A stretch of 59,551 bases of DNA. It comes from Phycisphaerales bacterium. Its GTDB lineage: Bacteria > Planctomycetota > Phycisphaerae > UBA1845. Shown piece after piece: positions 8,974-17,533 of this stretch. Under the pieces are notes generated by a model that was not told the DNA's origin, did no database searches, and worked only from the letters and a program-made list of their open reading frames with translations. Numbering within the stretch: the stretch's first letter is position 1; each line of letters starts with the position of its first letter. Both the position numbers and the translations under genes were made by a program. The stretch is taken from the NCBI GenBank assembly GCA_020852275.1, contig JADZBE010000009.1, forward strand, positions 1 through 59,551. The letters run 5' to 3'.

Positions 8974-9827
8974 GGGGACCCATCGAAGTTTGGCGTATGG
9001 TGCGCGAAGCTATTGATGCCATTGGACCACGAACTACTAACGTCGCCATCCGGGATTGGATCCAGAAGAAGTACCGCGGCACCAACGCCGGAACGATCTC
9101 TTGCAGCATCATCACATGCACGGTCAACCACGACACACGGGTTTATTACTACCCCAATGTACGCCCAAGAGCCGCAATCACGGAATACGAATTCCTTTAC
9201 AGATGCGGTCGGGGCCAACTTGAGTTTTACGACCCGACCCGACACGGCGCCTGGGTAATTGAAGAAAGCGAGGGAGGGCGGCTGCGTGTACGAAAAGTGG
9301 ACACTGTGCCGGGCGAAGCGATCGAATCGCCACTCGAATCGGGCGGAGATTTCAAATCGGGTTCGCGCGGTCAGCACGCGCTCGACACGGAGCGAGGTGA
9401 GGATGATGCCCACGTCCAGTTTGCGCTGGAATCGCACCTGCGGGACTACGTCGCGCGGAACTTGGGATTGATCGAGAACGGGCTTGAACTTTATGTGGAC
9501 GAGGAAACGGACTCGGCCGGCGTTGAGTTTGTCACGCCACTGGGCCGTATTGACATCCTCGCGGTGGATACCGATGCTGGATTTGTCGTCGTTGAACTCA
9601 AAGTCAGCCGCGGCAGCGACGTGGTCTTCGGGCAGATCGCGAGCTACATGGCCTGGGTAGAACGGCACTTGGCGAAAGGGAAACGGGTTCGCGGGTTTAT
9701 CATCGCCAACAGCATTACGGAGAATCTGCGCTACGCCGCATCACGTGACTCATCCGTCTGTCTCATGGAATACGAGCTCGAATTCCGACTGAACCGCGCG
9801 GCTGATAAGCCGGAAGCTGGGCCATGA
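8970..9827 (+). CDS. NucS-like PDDEXK endonuclease-domain protein
   Basis: 285 residues. The C-terminal half (about residues 150-270) matches the NucS/DUF91 nuclease core: ESHLRDYVARNLGLIENG, GRIDILAVD, FVVVELKVSRG and GQIASYMAWVERHLAKGKRVRGFIIA. The Asp in RIDILAVD and the E-x-K in VELK are the metal-binding PDDEXK residues. The N-terminal half (residues 1-120: VWRMVREAIDAIGPRTTNVAIRDWI) looks like a winged-helix DNA-binding domain, so the architecture is unlike archaeal NucS. ATGA overlap with the upstream gene suggests one transcript. Codons are less GC-biased than in neighbours (aactactaac, gaattcc), hinting at acquisition. Target DNA is unknown; a repair or defence role is possible. Confidence 0.8.
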   Translation: MRGPIEVWRMVREAIDAIGPRTTNVAIRDWIQKKYRGTNAGTISCSIITCTVNHDTRVYYYPNVRPRAAITEYEFLYRCGRGQLEFYDPTRHGAWVIEESEGGRLRVRKVDTVPGEAIESPLESGGDFKSGSRGQHALDTERGEDDAHVQFALESHLRDYVARNLGLIENGLELYVDEETDSAGVEFVTPLGRIDILAVDTDAGFVVVELKVSRGSDVVFGQIASYMAWVERHLAKGKRVRGFIIANSITENLRYAASRDSSVCLMEYELEFRLNRAADKPEAGP

Positions 9828-10072
9828 GAGCCTGAGATGTTGGATCGGTGGACAGGCGCTCCATCCGATCCACGCAATGGGAATATCACGAAATCAGCGG
9901 CTGAACGACAGGTACGCCGGACGCTGATGCCCTTCGTGATGGTTTGCCAACCGCGTTCACGGGGTTTTTCCGCCTGCGGCGGGCAAGCCCGTTGAAACGA
10001 CTTGGGGAGCATCACCGGAGTCGCGGTGCAATGCCGGGGTCGCCGAGCAGGGCTTGACGCCGAACTACGAAA
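9828..10072. other. Gene-free stretch, no element recognised
   Basis: Nothing protein-coding or tRNA-like is visible between the NucS-like gene and the terminator-like hairpins at 10073. The open frames are short and lack start signals. Confidence 0.5.
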
Positions 10073-10118
10073 GGCCGCGGCGCTTGCGGCGCCGCGGCCT
10101 CGCCGGACCGTGTCCGGC
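10073..10118 (-). terminator. Double hairpin downstream of the 933-residue secreted protein
   Basis: An 11-bp perfect stem (GGCCGCGGCGC at 10073-10083 with GCGCCGCGGCC at 10089-10099, 5-nt loop) lies next to a 7-bp stem (GCCGGAC/GTCCGGC at 10102-10118). Read on the minus strand, the long stem is followed by TTTCG, a weak terminator tail. It lies about 215 nt past the stop at 10335, so its link to that gene is inferred. Confidence 0.5.
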
Positions 10119-10334
10119 TTCTTCCCCCTCCGTTCTTGCAGTGCTAGACGGCGCCAAGCGCCGGCCCTGAAGCTTTGAGAGCCGCCGCTGGGCCCAAGCT
10201 TGTGGGTTCGGGTCGTGCGCTCAGCAATCAGACCGACCGCACGGTCCCGAGCCGCCGTTCCTTGCAGCGTCGTCCGCCATGGGACCACGCCCGACGATCG
10301 GTGGCGATGTTCGCCATCGCCGTTCGATGTCGCA

Positions 10335-13136
10335 TCAGTTGCAGGTCGTATTATCGCTCAGGCCGCACACGGTCACGGTGTGTGCTCCGGCGGACACATT
10401 CTTGAAGACGCCCTTGGCGACGCCTCTGCGGCTGGCGACGTCTTCTTTTGTCGCTGCGCCGTCCAGCGTGAAGACGTAGGTCACACCCTCCGTGCCGTTC
10501 TTGAGCTTGCCGACGACCTTGAACGTCCCGTCCTTGCACTTGACGCTGAGCGACTCGTTGCCGTTGCAGCCCGACAGGCACGATGAAACGAAGCCCTGGG
10601 TGGCGTTGACCGTGGCCACGTCGTCTGCGTCCACGGCGCCGTCGCCATCAAAGTCGCCGCCGCACCAACCCAAGCCGGACTGGCCAAGGTTGGCATTGAC
10701 GGTCGCGAGGTCATCCGCGTCCACGTCGCCGTCGAGGTCCGCGTCGCCGTATTCCGTGCAAAGGATGCCCTGCACAACTGCGTCCATATCCAACTGATCC
10801 ACGATGAGATCGCCGTTCATGTCGGCGCTGAGGTCCATGAGCACGGCCTCATCAAGGTTCGCCCAGTTGCCAAAGTTGGCATAAACATAGTCGATGTCCA
10901 CGCAATTCACGGCGCCGTCCGAGCCATTGGGGTACGCGCCCGGGATCGGGTCGCCGCCGCCCGCGATGTCGGCCCGTGACGCGCCCGTTACGTAGTCCAC
11001 ACCGGTGGCCAGACTGGTATCGAAGTAGTTGTTGTCGCCGGTCAGCGTGCTCCACTCATTGTCCACGCGCGTGAAGCCTTCCTTGCGGTTGAGGCTTCCG
11101 CCCTGCAGCGCCAAACCGTCGGCGAAGTAGCGCACGTCCCGGCCGTCGAAGTTCCCGTCGCCGTCGAAGTCGCCGATGATCTCGACGATGACGTAGTCGC
11201 CGGAGAACGGCATGTTTTCGCGGTTGCCGCCGAAGTCCACGCCCGCCTGGTAGGCGCGCGGGTTGTGGATCGCCTGCACCAGCCCGGCGATGTCGCTGAC
11301 GTTGCGGGCCTTGTCATTGTTGAAGTCGCCGCTGATCTGGTTGCGCTCGTTGAGGCGGAAGCTGCTCGACACTTCATACACGCCCGTCTGCGGGTTGTAG
11401 TAGTTGCCGTTCATGCTGCCGTCGCTGTAGCCGTCCGGCGTGCCGTCGCCGTTGAAATCCGGATTGGCCACGCGCTTCGGCACGAAGCCCGCGGTGTTGC
11501 GGCTGCCGAAGAGCGGCGTATCCACTCCGATGTCCAGGTTGTTGTTGGCCCGGATGTAATCCTGCAGTTCCTGGTTGAGGTTGATGTTGGGCAGGAACGA
11601 AGTCGGATTCCCTTCCTCCGGCAGGTAGTCCATGCCGGCCAGCAGGAAGAACGTCAGCCCCAGGAACTGCCCCGGCATGTTGTTGACTTCGTCGCGGTCG
11701 AAGTCCGACGTGAACTGAGCGATGCTGCACTCCAGGTTGCGGAAGTAATCCGCGGCGGCCTGGTTCTCCATGTACTCCGGAAGCTGATCGTCCGTGGCAT
11801 GAAAGTCGCCGCGGGTGGTGAACGTGCCGGAACCCCCCAGCCGCCACCCGGTGTTGGGATCGCCGTTGTCGAGAATCGGGCTGAAATTCGGGTCGCTGTC
11901 GCTGCGGACTTCCGGGCGGACATATTGCGTGCCGCCGACGTGGTCGTTCATCAGGTTTGCAATCTCATACTTTCCGTCCAGCGCGTCCTTGGCCGCGCGG
12001 CTGCCGCCGGCCAGTCCCGTATAGCCCAGTGCGAGTCGGCGGTTTTTCACCACATCTTCGATGATGCCGGATCCGCCGCAGTTCGTGGGCTGGTGCTTGG
12101 GGCCCAGATTGGCGAGGTTTCCATCGGCATTGCGTGCGCCGAGGTTGTCGCCGCGACCCCACGCCGGGTCGATGCCGGCCGTGTTCATTTCGCCGTTGCG
12201 CGTGCCGGAGCCTACGTCGCGCGTCGCGCCGACGAGGTTCTCGCCGCTGGGGAGCCGGCCCGCCACCATGAGATGCTGGAACTCGGTGTTCTTGAGATTC
12301 TCAACGCCCGTGCCGCGATTGGTGACGGGCACGATGGGCACCCAAGCCACAGAGAAACCATAAATGGTGTTGGAATCGGCATCGCCCGTGCTGGTGTTCA
12401 GGAACGACTCCTCCGTGCCGTCGCCGTCGCAATCGCGCCCCAGCGATTCCAGGCGGCTGACAAAACCATTGTTGGAGGGAATGGAGTTCCACCCATATCC
12501 GTTCGCCGTCGGGGTGCGGCTCCACTGACCCGCGTTCTCATTGCCCGCGCGCACCGCCCAGGAGGCCAGCACGTCCGTGAACGCGAAGTCGATGCTGCCC
12601 GGGCAATAGGGCGTGCCGCTCTCATCATTCGTGTCGCCATCGCCGTCGCAGTCGGCGAATGGACCGCCCCACGTCGTCTGACCGAGGCGTGCAAACTCGA
12701 AGCGATTGATCAACCCTGCCTCGGATGGAACGCTCTGAGGAATGACATCGCAGAGTTGATTACTCACAAACTCGCCAAAACCCTCGACGGAGCCGACGCT
12801 GCGGTATTGGAACAGCCACCAGCCGGTCCAGTCCTGCCCCGGATCAAAGAAGGGCGCCAACTGGTCCACCGGGCTTTGACCGCAGTTGCTGCGGCCAAGG
12901 TCGAATCCCCAGTAGGGATTGCCGTTGCAATCCATGTCGCCGTCCACGCCGTCGTGCCCGTCGCAACCATAATCGTCATTGGTTGACGCAGGTACTTTGA
13001 AGAAGTCCACGAACAAGGTCGCCCCCGACCCGTTGACTTGCCCGCCCTGAATCGTCACGTCGGCGGCGCCGACGCCAGCGATCATTGCCACGGCCAGTGC
13101 CGCCAGAGTCTTCACTATTGCACGCTGTCCCGCCAT
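10335..13136 (-). CDS. Large secreted dockerin-like protein with PstS-like N-terminal region
   Basis: 933 residues from ATG 13136, which follows a strong GGAGGA site and starts a signal peptide (MAGQRAIVKTLAALAVAMIA, cleavage after GVGAA). The N-terminal 550 residues contain NGSGATLFVDFFKVPAS and ATRDVGSGTRNGEMN. These resemble the phosphate-binding loops of PstS-type solute-binding proteins, so a ligand-binding fold is possible but unproven. The second half has repeated calcium loops: DFNGDGTPDGYSDG, GDFNNDKARNVSD, GDFDGDGNFDGRD, DADLDGDVDADD and DFDGDGAVDADD, i.e. several dockerin-like modules. The last 75 residues (from LSVKCKDGTFKV to the end) match the C-terminus of the protein at 19769-20692. 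Likely surface-attached. Confidence 0.8.
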   Translation of the reverse strand: MAGQRAIVKTLAALAVAMIAGVGAADVTIQGGQVNGSGATLFVDFFKVPASTNDDYGCDGHDGVDGDMDCNGNPYWGFDLGRSNCGQSPVDQLAPFFDPGQDWTGWWLFQYRSVGSVEGFGEFVSNQLCDVIPQSVPSEAGLINRFEFARLGQTTWGGPFADCDGDGDTNDESGTPYCPGSIDFAFTDVLASWAVRAGNENAGQWSRTPTANGYGWNSIPSNNGFVSRLESLGRDCDGDGTEESFLNTSTGDADSNTIYGFSVAWVPIVPVTNRGTGVENLKNTEFQHLMVAGRLPSGENLVGATRDVGSGTRNGEMNTAGIDPAWGRGDNLGARNADGNLANLGPKHQPTNCGGSGIIEDVVKNRRLALGYTGLAGGSRAAKDALDGKYEIANLMNDHVGGTQYVRPEVRSDSDPNFSPILDNGDPNTGWRLGGSGTFTTRGDFHATDDQLPEYMENQAAADYFRNLECSIAQFTSDFDRDEVNNMPGQFLGLTFFLLAGMDYLPEEGNPTSFLPNINLNQELQDYIRANNNLDIGVDTPLFGSRNTAGFVPKRVANPDFNGDGTPDGYSDGSMNGNYYNPQTGVYEVSSSFRLNERNQISGDFNNDKARNVSDIAGLVQAIHNPRAYQAGVDFGGNRENMPFSGDYVIVEIIGDFDGDGNFDGRDVRYFADGLALQGGSLNRKEGFTRVDNEWSTLTGDNNYFDTSLATGVDYVTGASRADIAGGGDPIPGAYPNGSDGAVNCVDIDYVYANFGNWANLDEAVLMDLSADMNGDLIVDQLDMDAVVQGILCTEYGDADLDGDVDADDLATVNANLGQSGLGWCGGDFDGDGAVDADDVATVNATQGFVSSCLSGCNGNESLSVKCKDGTFKVVGKLKNGTEGVTYVFTLDGAATKEDVASRRGVAKGVFKNVSAGAHTVTVCGLSDNTTCN

Positions 13137-13303
13137 TTTCACGATCCTCCTCCGCCAAACCCGCTTGAATCCCCCGGCTCCGACGCGAAACCGGGGTCGT
13201 GCGTCGAGAAACGACGCTTCCCGCTTGCCCTGTTCCATGGATTCCATCGCTAGGGCGCTGGGCGCGCCAGCCGTCCCGAGCTGCAAGTCGCCACGCGCTG
13301 CGA

Positions 13304-14401
13304 TCAATACTTCCTGCCGTTAAGAACCTGGTTGTCGCCGGTAATGGAGTAATAACGGTCGCCCCATTCCTTGTTTCGCACGGTCTCGATGACGTGCTTC
13401 TTCTCGACATGGCTGTCGCAATACAGGAAGTTGGATGTTCCTCCATATTCGCGAGACCACTCGCCGCCGCCGGGATGGTGCCGTCCCACGTCGTTGGTCT
13501 CCGGTCCGGCGCTGCCTTCAATCAGTCCGCTCTTGTTCTTGATGACGCTGATTTTGCGTATGCCATACAAGTCTTTCTGGTCCTGATCGTCGCCGTACAC
13601 AAAACCCGGCGCATTCAGCGGCGCCTTGTATTCGTCCGTGCCGTAACCAATATGGTAGAAAGGATTGATCGATCGGTGGCTTTTGCTCAGCAGTCCGCCG
13701 CCTTCCTGCACGGCCGAGCCGATCCAGTTCTGGAAGTACTCCGCCAGCAGAATCGTGCCGGACGTGCCCTTGACCCAGCCGTCGCTGACGAGCTGGTTGA
13801 CGCGGGGACCGCCGGAGAGCGACTGCGTGAATTTGTTGCGGGGGAAGATCGCGGCGTTGCCGGAGAAGGCGATCCGCGGCGCCTGCTTGTCCATCAAGGT
13901 GCTGGTCGGCGGACTGCCGTTTTGGTCCACCTGTGAGCCTTCCAGCTCCCAGTCCCGCATGTCAGGACCCGGGTTGGTGCGCGGGGTTCCGCCGTTGCCC
14001 AGCTCCGGGCAGGTAAACGCCTCGGCGTCGGCCTTGCCGGAGTCGTACAAAAACCACGACCAGTGCAGGTACCCGAACGGGTGAGCCTCATCCTGCCGCA
14101 GATAATCATAATTTCCGGCGGCATCATAGGGATACACATACGCGGGCGGATACTTGCTCTGGTTTTCGCCGAGGAACACGGCCATGGCCTGCCCGACCTG
14201 CCGCATGTGTGTGGCGCACTTGACGCTCTTGGCCTGCCTCCTGGCGCTCTGCAGACTTGGAAGCAGGATTGAAATAAGCAGGGCAATAATGGCGATGACT
14301 ACCAACAGTTCAATCAATGTGAAGCCCCGGCGGCACTGCTTTGGAGCTCGCCGGCTTCCGGCTCGACCCTGTCGCTTGAACGACTTCCAACAATCGATCA
14401 T
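13304..14401 (-). CDS. Prepilin-type N-terminal cleavage protein (H-x9-DG-like pseudopilin)
   Basis: 365 residues from ATG 14401 (GAGGAG upstream). The motif [20 protein letters not shown] (about residues 24-43) is the type IV pilin/pseudopilin signal, with cleavage after Gly and the conserved Glu at +5. It is followed by [20 protein letters not shown], as in the large planctomycete DUF1559-like pseudopilin families. The C-terminus has HHPGGG and [13 protein letters not shown], the H-x9-DG-type block in modified form. Such proteins are processed by prepilin peptidase and may be fibre or secretion-system components, with many paralogues per genome. The gene lies 167 nt upstream of the 933-residue dockerin protein on the same strand; co-transcription is possible. 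Confidence 0.9.
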   Translation of the reverse strand: MIDCWKSFKRQGRAGSRRAPKQCRRGFTLIELLVVIAIIALLISILLPSLQSARRQAKSVKCATHMRQVGQAMAVFLGENQSKYPPAYVYPYDAAGNYDYLRQDEAHPFGYLHWSWFLYDSGKADAEAFTCPELGNGGTPRTNPGPDMRDWELEGSQVDQNGSPPTSTLMDKQAPRIAFSGNAAIFPRNKFTQSLSGGPRVNQLVSDGWVKGTSGTILLAEYFQNWIGSAVQEGGGLLSKSHRSINPFYHIGYGTDEYKAPLNAPGFVYGDDQDQKDLYGIRKISVIKNKSGLIEGSAGPETNDVGRHHPGGGEWSREYGGTSNFLYCDSHVEKKHVIETVRNKEWGDRYYSITGDNQVLNGRKY

Positions 14402-14740
14402 CTCGTGTACTCCTCGAACACAGGGGAAGAAATCCACCGTCTTGGTGAAGACGGAACGTAAGCGAGTTGTGTGATGGGGCGCTGAAGGGGTTGTAAGCAG
14501 GCGACTAATTTCGCGGGCGACATGAGACGCCTCTCCTTGCGCGGACGGCGACTCGCAACGGATCGCGGGCGACGCCCTGCTTCTGATCGCGGGCAACGGC
14601 TCGCAACGGATCGTGGATCGCCGATGGATACGCACAACATCACGCGGGCACGGTAGAGCGGCCGCGCGAAGACCGGGTCAGCGCAGCGCGCGGATTGCGC
14701 AAAGGTTGGGTTAACGGTCTGTGTGGAGGAGGCGACACTC

Positions 14741-14865
14741 GTCATTCCCGCGCAGGCGGGAATCCAGCTCCGTCACTCCCGCGCAGGCGGGAATCCAGCT
14801 CCGTCATTCCCGCTCAGGCGGGAATCCAGCGGTTTTCCGGCGCGGACTGGACCCCGTCATCGCGG
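14741..14865. repeat. Three direct REP-like copies plus part of a longer element (family C)
   Basis: Three tandem units of ATTCCCGCGCAGGCGGGAAT with CCAGCTCCGTC spacers start near 14744, 14775 and 14804. The third continues into CCAGCGGTTTTCCGGCGCGG, which is the reverse of the inner part of the 135-bp elements at 20710 and 49384. The palindrome resembles Neisseria dRS3-type repeats (ATTCCC-N8-GGGAAT). The rest of the gap 14402-14880 holds only imperfect repeats of CTCGCAACGGATCG (about 14550-14615). Confidence 0.85.
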
Positions 14866-14880
14866 GGGGACGGTGGAGCG

Positions 14881-15672
14881 TCAAGCGTTCTCAAGCCCGG
14901 AGAGGAAGTCTGACAGGGCGTCCTCGAACGCTTTCGGCTGCTCAACGGGGAGCATGTGCCCGCTGCCGAGGATGATGTCGAGCCGCGCGCCGCGGATGGC
15001 GCCGTGCATCGCGCGGGACATATCCGGCGTCGTGATCGCGTCATGCTCCCCCACGAGCACCTGCGTCGGCACGTCGATCATCGGCAGCGTCGGGACCGAA
15101 TCGGCGCGATCCGCCATCGCGCGCAGCGCGGCCGCGACGCCCTCCGGTGGGGACCCGCTGATGATCGCCTGCCATTCGTCAAGCAGCTCCGGCGCCGCCT
15201 GCGGTCCGAACAGAAGCGGCATCATCGCGTCCGCCACGATGCCGCTGCCCTCCTTCAGCACGCGCTGCGCCGTCGCCCGCCGATCCGCGGCTTTCTGCGG
15301 CGTGTCGGGCATGGGATGCGTGTCCACGAGAACCAAGGCGCGGAGCCGATCGCGATGCCGGCGGAAGAACTCGAACGCGGTGTACCCGCCCATCGACATC
15401 CCCACGAAGACGACGCTCCGGGTTTCGCCGATGTGTTCCAGCAGGTCGGCGACGTCGTCCGCATACCGCGCCATGGTCGCGTGGTGCGCCCCCGTGCTGC
15501 GCCCCAGCCCGCGCGTCTCGGGCACAATGAGTTTCCACTGCCCGCTCAGTCCGGCGATCGTGGATTCCCACAACTTCGCAGAAAGAGGAAAACCGTGAAC
15601 CAGTACGACGGGCAGCCCCGTTCCGTAAACCTCATAGTGCAGCGAACCGTCGGCCATCATCGCATGTGGCAT
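14881..15672 (-). CDS. Alpha/beta hydrolase
   Basis: 263 residues. The fold is clear: oxyanion block VVLVHGFPLSAKLWES, nucleophile elbow VGMSMGGYTAFEF (Ser in GMSMG), acid GEHDAITTPDMS and catalytic His in GSGHMLPVEQP. The cap region (RATAQRVLKEGSGIVADAMM) is typical of the small esterase/lactonase branch related to 3-oxoadipate enol-lactonase, but the substrate cannot be told. The start at ATG 15672 follows GAGGGAC. In-frame upstream sequence is the dispersed repeat at 15721 and was excluded. It is downstream of the E1 alpha gene on the same strand with a 185-nt gap. Confidence 0.88.
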   Translation of the reverse strand: MPHAMMADGSLHYEVYGTGLPVVLVHGFPLSAKLWESTIAGLSGQWKLIVPETRGLGRSTGAHHATMARYADDVADLLEHIGETRSVVFVGMSMGGYTAFEFFRRHRDRLRALVLVDTHPMPDTPQKAADRRATAQRVLKEGSGIVADAMMPLLFGPQAAPELLDEWQAIISGSPPEGVAAALRAMADRADSVPTLPMIDVPTQVLVGEHDAITTPDMSRAMHGAIRGARLDIILGSGHMLPVEQPKAFEDALSDFLSGLENA

Positions 15673-15720
15673 GAGTGTCCCTCGAACGTGGATTCGGCCC
15701 TTCTCCCCACCCCCTGTCAG

Positions 15721-15750
15721 CTCGATCCTTGAAGTCGAGTCAGCCTGATC
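15721..15750. repeat. 30-bp dispersed repeat (family F), copy 1
   Basis: CTCGATCCTTGAAGTCGAGT followed by CAGCCTGATC. It is the reverse complement of the sequence at 28952-28981 with one mismatch. A second partial unit (CCTCAAGTCGACTCCTCCTG) follows. The gap 15673-15857 has no other recognisable feature. Confidence 0.7.
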
Positions 15751-15857
15751 CCTCAAGTCGACTCCTCCTGATCCCCGAATGGGAACGGATCGGTCGGCGC
15801 TCGCATGGCTCGCAGATCGGTGCGACGCAATCGCGAAACTTCATCAGGGTCGAACGG

Positions 15858-16943
15858 CTACGCCCCGCAGCGGTCGAGCTTGGCGAGGTACTCGGCCTTC
15901 TGCTCGGCGAGGTCCGGCGGGAGCGTCTCGTAGTGGAAGTCGAACACCTCGCGCGGGCGCTGCACCGCGCGGGCGCTGAAGCGGTCGCGGGCGAGGCGAA
16001 GCTCCTCCTCGATCTCGTCGGACACGGCGGCGATGTCGCGGTCGTCGAGCACCTTGCGGGCTTTGAGATACTTTTCGAACCGCGCGATGGGGTCCTTGCG
16101 CTCCCATTGCCGCACTTCGTCGTCGCTGCGGTACACCTTGGGATCGTCCGCCGTCGTGTGCATCTCCATCCGGTAGGTCACCGCTTCGATGAAAGTCGGA
16201 CCCTTGTGCGACCGGGCGCGATCCACGGCCTCGCGCGACGCCGCCGCCATCGCCAGCACGTCGTTGCCGTCCACGCGCAGGCTGGGAATGCCGAAGCCCA
16301 CGCCGCGCTGTGCCAGCGTCTTGACACCCGTCTGCCGCTCAAAGGGCGTGGAAATGGCGTACTGATTGTTCTCGCAAAGGAAGATCACCGGCGCCTTGTA
16401 CACGGCCGCGAAGTTGAGCGACTCGCTGACGTCGCCTTCGGAGGAGGCGCCGTCGCCGAAGTTGACCAGCACGACCTGGTCGCCGCCGCGGTAGTGGATC
16501 GCCATCCCCAGCCCGACCGCCACCGGCACGTGCGAGCCGATCACGATCGACATCGGCATCTCATTGACGCCGTCGGGCAGCGCGAACCCCTCGAAGTACC
16601 CCGCCCACAGCAGCAGGAGCTGGTCGATCGCCCAGCCGCGCCAGAGCTGCGCGCCGAACGAGCGGTACGACGGCGAGTACCAGTCGTCTTTCCGCAGCGG
16701 CAGCACGGAGCCAATCTGGATCGCCTCCTGCCCGCGGTTCGGCGCGAAGGTGCCCATCTGCCCCTGACGCTGCATCATGATCATCCGCTCGTCGAGCTTC
16801 CGCGTCAGGACCATCGCGCGGTGCATCCGGCGCAGCACGTCCGCCGGCAGCTTCGGGTCCAGCGACTCATCCGCGCGACCCTGCTCATCCAAGATCGACA
16901 GCGACTCAACGACCAGCCCCACATCAAACGGTTCTCGCGGCAT
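15858..16943 (-). CDS. 2-oxo acid dehydrogenase E1 component, alpha subunit
   Basis: 361 residues from ATG 16943 (MPREPFDVG). An in-frame ATG at 16967 adds 8 residues, and neither start has a clear ribosome binding site. The ThDP-dependent E1 alpha signature is complete: GDGASSEGDVSESLNFA to CENNQYAISTPF (the GDG-to-NN thiamine diphosphate motif), with RMEMHTTADDP and a phosphorylation-loop-like region later. Such subunits pair with a separate E1 beta to decarboxylate pyruvate or branched-chain 2-oxo acids. No E1 beta, E2 or E3 gene lies beside it, which is unusual. A separate alpha-beta fusion is found at 54740-57016. Confidence 0.92.
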   Translation of the reverse strand: MPREPFDVGLVVESLSILDEQGRADESLDPKLPADVLRRMHRAMVLTRKLDERMIMMQRQGQMGTFAPNRGQEAIQIGSVLPLRKDDWYSPSYRSFGAQLWRGWAIDQLLLLWAGYFEGFALPDGVNEMPMSIVIGSHVPVAVGLGMAIHYRGGDQVVLVNFGDGASSEGDVSESLNFAAVYKAPVIFLCENNQYAISTPFERQTGVKTLAQRGVGFGIPSLRVDGNDVLAMAAASREAVDRARSHKGPTFIEAVTYRMEMHTTADDPKVYRSDDEVRQWERKDPIARFEKYLKARKVLDDRDIAAVSDEIEEELRLARDRFSARAVQRPREVFDFHYETLPPDLAEQKAEYLAKLDRCGA

Positions 16944-17158
16944 GGGTTTGATGGTAGCGCGAGGCATCGCACGTGTCGAGGCAGCGAGAAAAACGTGCAT
17001 GTCGAGGCAGCACGAAGGGACCCGCATGTCGAGGAGTCGCGAGGGAACTCGAAGGTCAAGCGAAGGCCTGTGTCGTCAGGGCAAGCGCATTCGACGATTC
17101 GCCGGCTGCGCGGGCGGCACGGGGAATCGCCGGAGGTAGGAGTCCGCTGCAGCGGCGG

Positions 17159-17189
17159 GTGGCACCGGTCCGCAGCAGCGGACCCGTGG
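17159..17189. repeat. Family B repeat, copy 2
   Basis: GGTGGCACCGGTCCGCAGCA followed by GCGGACCCGTG, nearly the same as 6169-6199. It lies in the gene-free stretch 16944-17393. That stretch also has three imperfect units of CATGTCGAGGCAGC-type sequence (about 16970-17045) and no gene. Confidence 0.7.
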
Positions 17190-17379
17190 GACGTTGGAAA
17201 AGATGTTCATCCCGGATCGTCTCTGGTCTGGCGAGAGCGATGGAACCCGCGGGCCCTGCCTGAATCCGGCATGCGGTTGCCCTGCTCTCAAAGCAGAACC
17301 CATTGGGAACCCCCTTGGCTGCCGACATGCCCCGTGGTAGAATACGCGCCTGCTCGGGCCGGTTGAGGTTCGCCTGACC

Positions 17380-17525
17380 GAAAGGAGGTCCGAATGCGGA
17401 TGGAAGCTGTTCGGAATTGCCAAGGTGTGACGGGGACGGGTTCACACACACACACACTCTCTCTCTCTCCCAGCCTGCGCGGCGTTGCGTTCGACGTGAC
17501 CTCTCGCGCCTGCCGACTGGGCTGA
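17380..17525 (+). promoter_or_regulatory. Strong Shine-Dalgarno and ATG out of frame with the subtilase
   Basis: AAAGGAGGTCCGA precedes ATG 17394. The frame opened there (MRMEAVRNCQGVTG...) reads through the (CA)7(CT)6 tract and stops at TGA 17523-17525. The protease is in another frame. Removing one dinucleotide (or adding two) joins this start to the protease and supplies a complete Arg-rich signal-peptide N-region (ARRCVRRDLSRL). This looks like a leader controlled by slippage, or an assembly or sequencing error. Confidence 0.6.
17443..17468. repeat. (CA)7(CT)6 microsatellite
   Basis: Seven CA units run directly into six CT units. The tract lies between the strong start at 17394 and the subtilase coding region, and no comparable dinucleotide tract was noticed elsewhere in the window. 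Confidence 0.95.
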
Positions 17526-17533
17526 GCCTCGTC

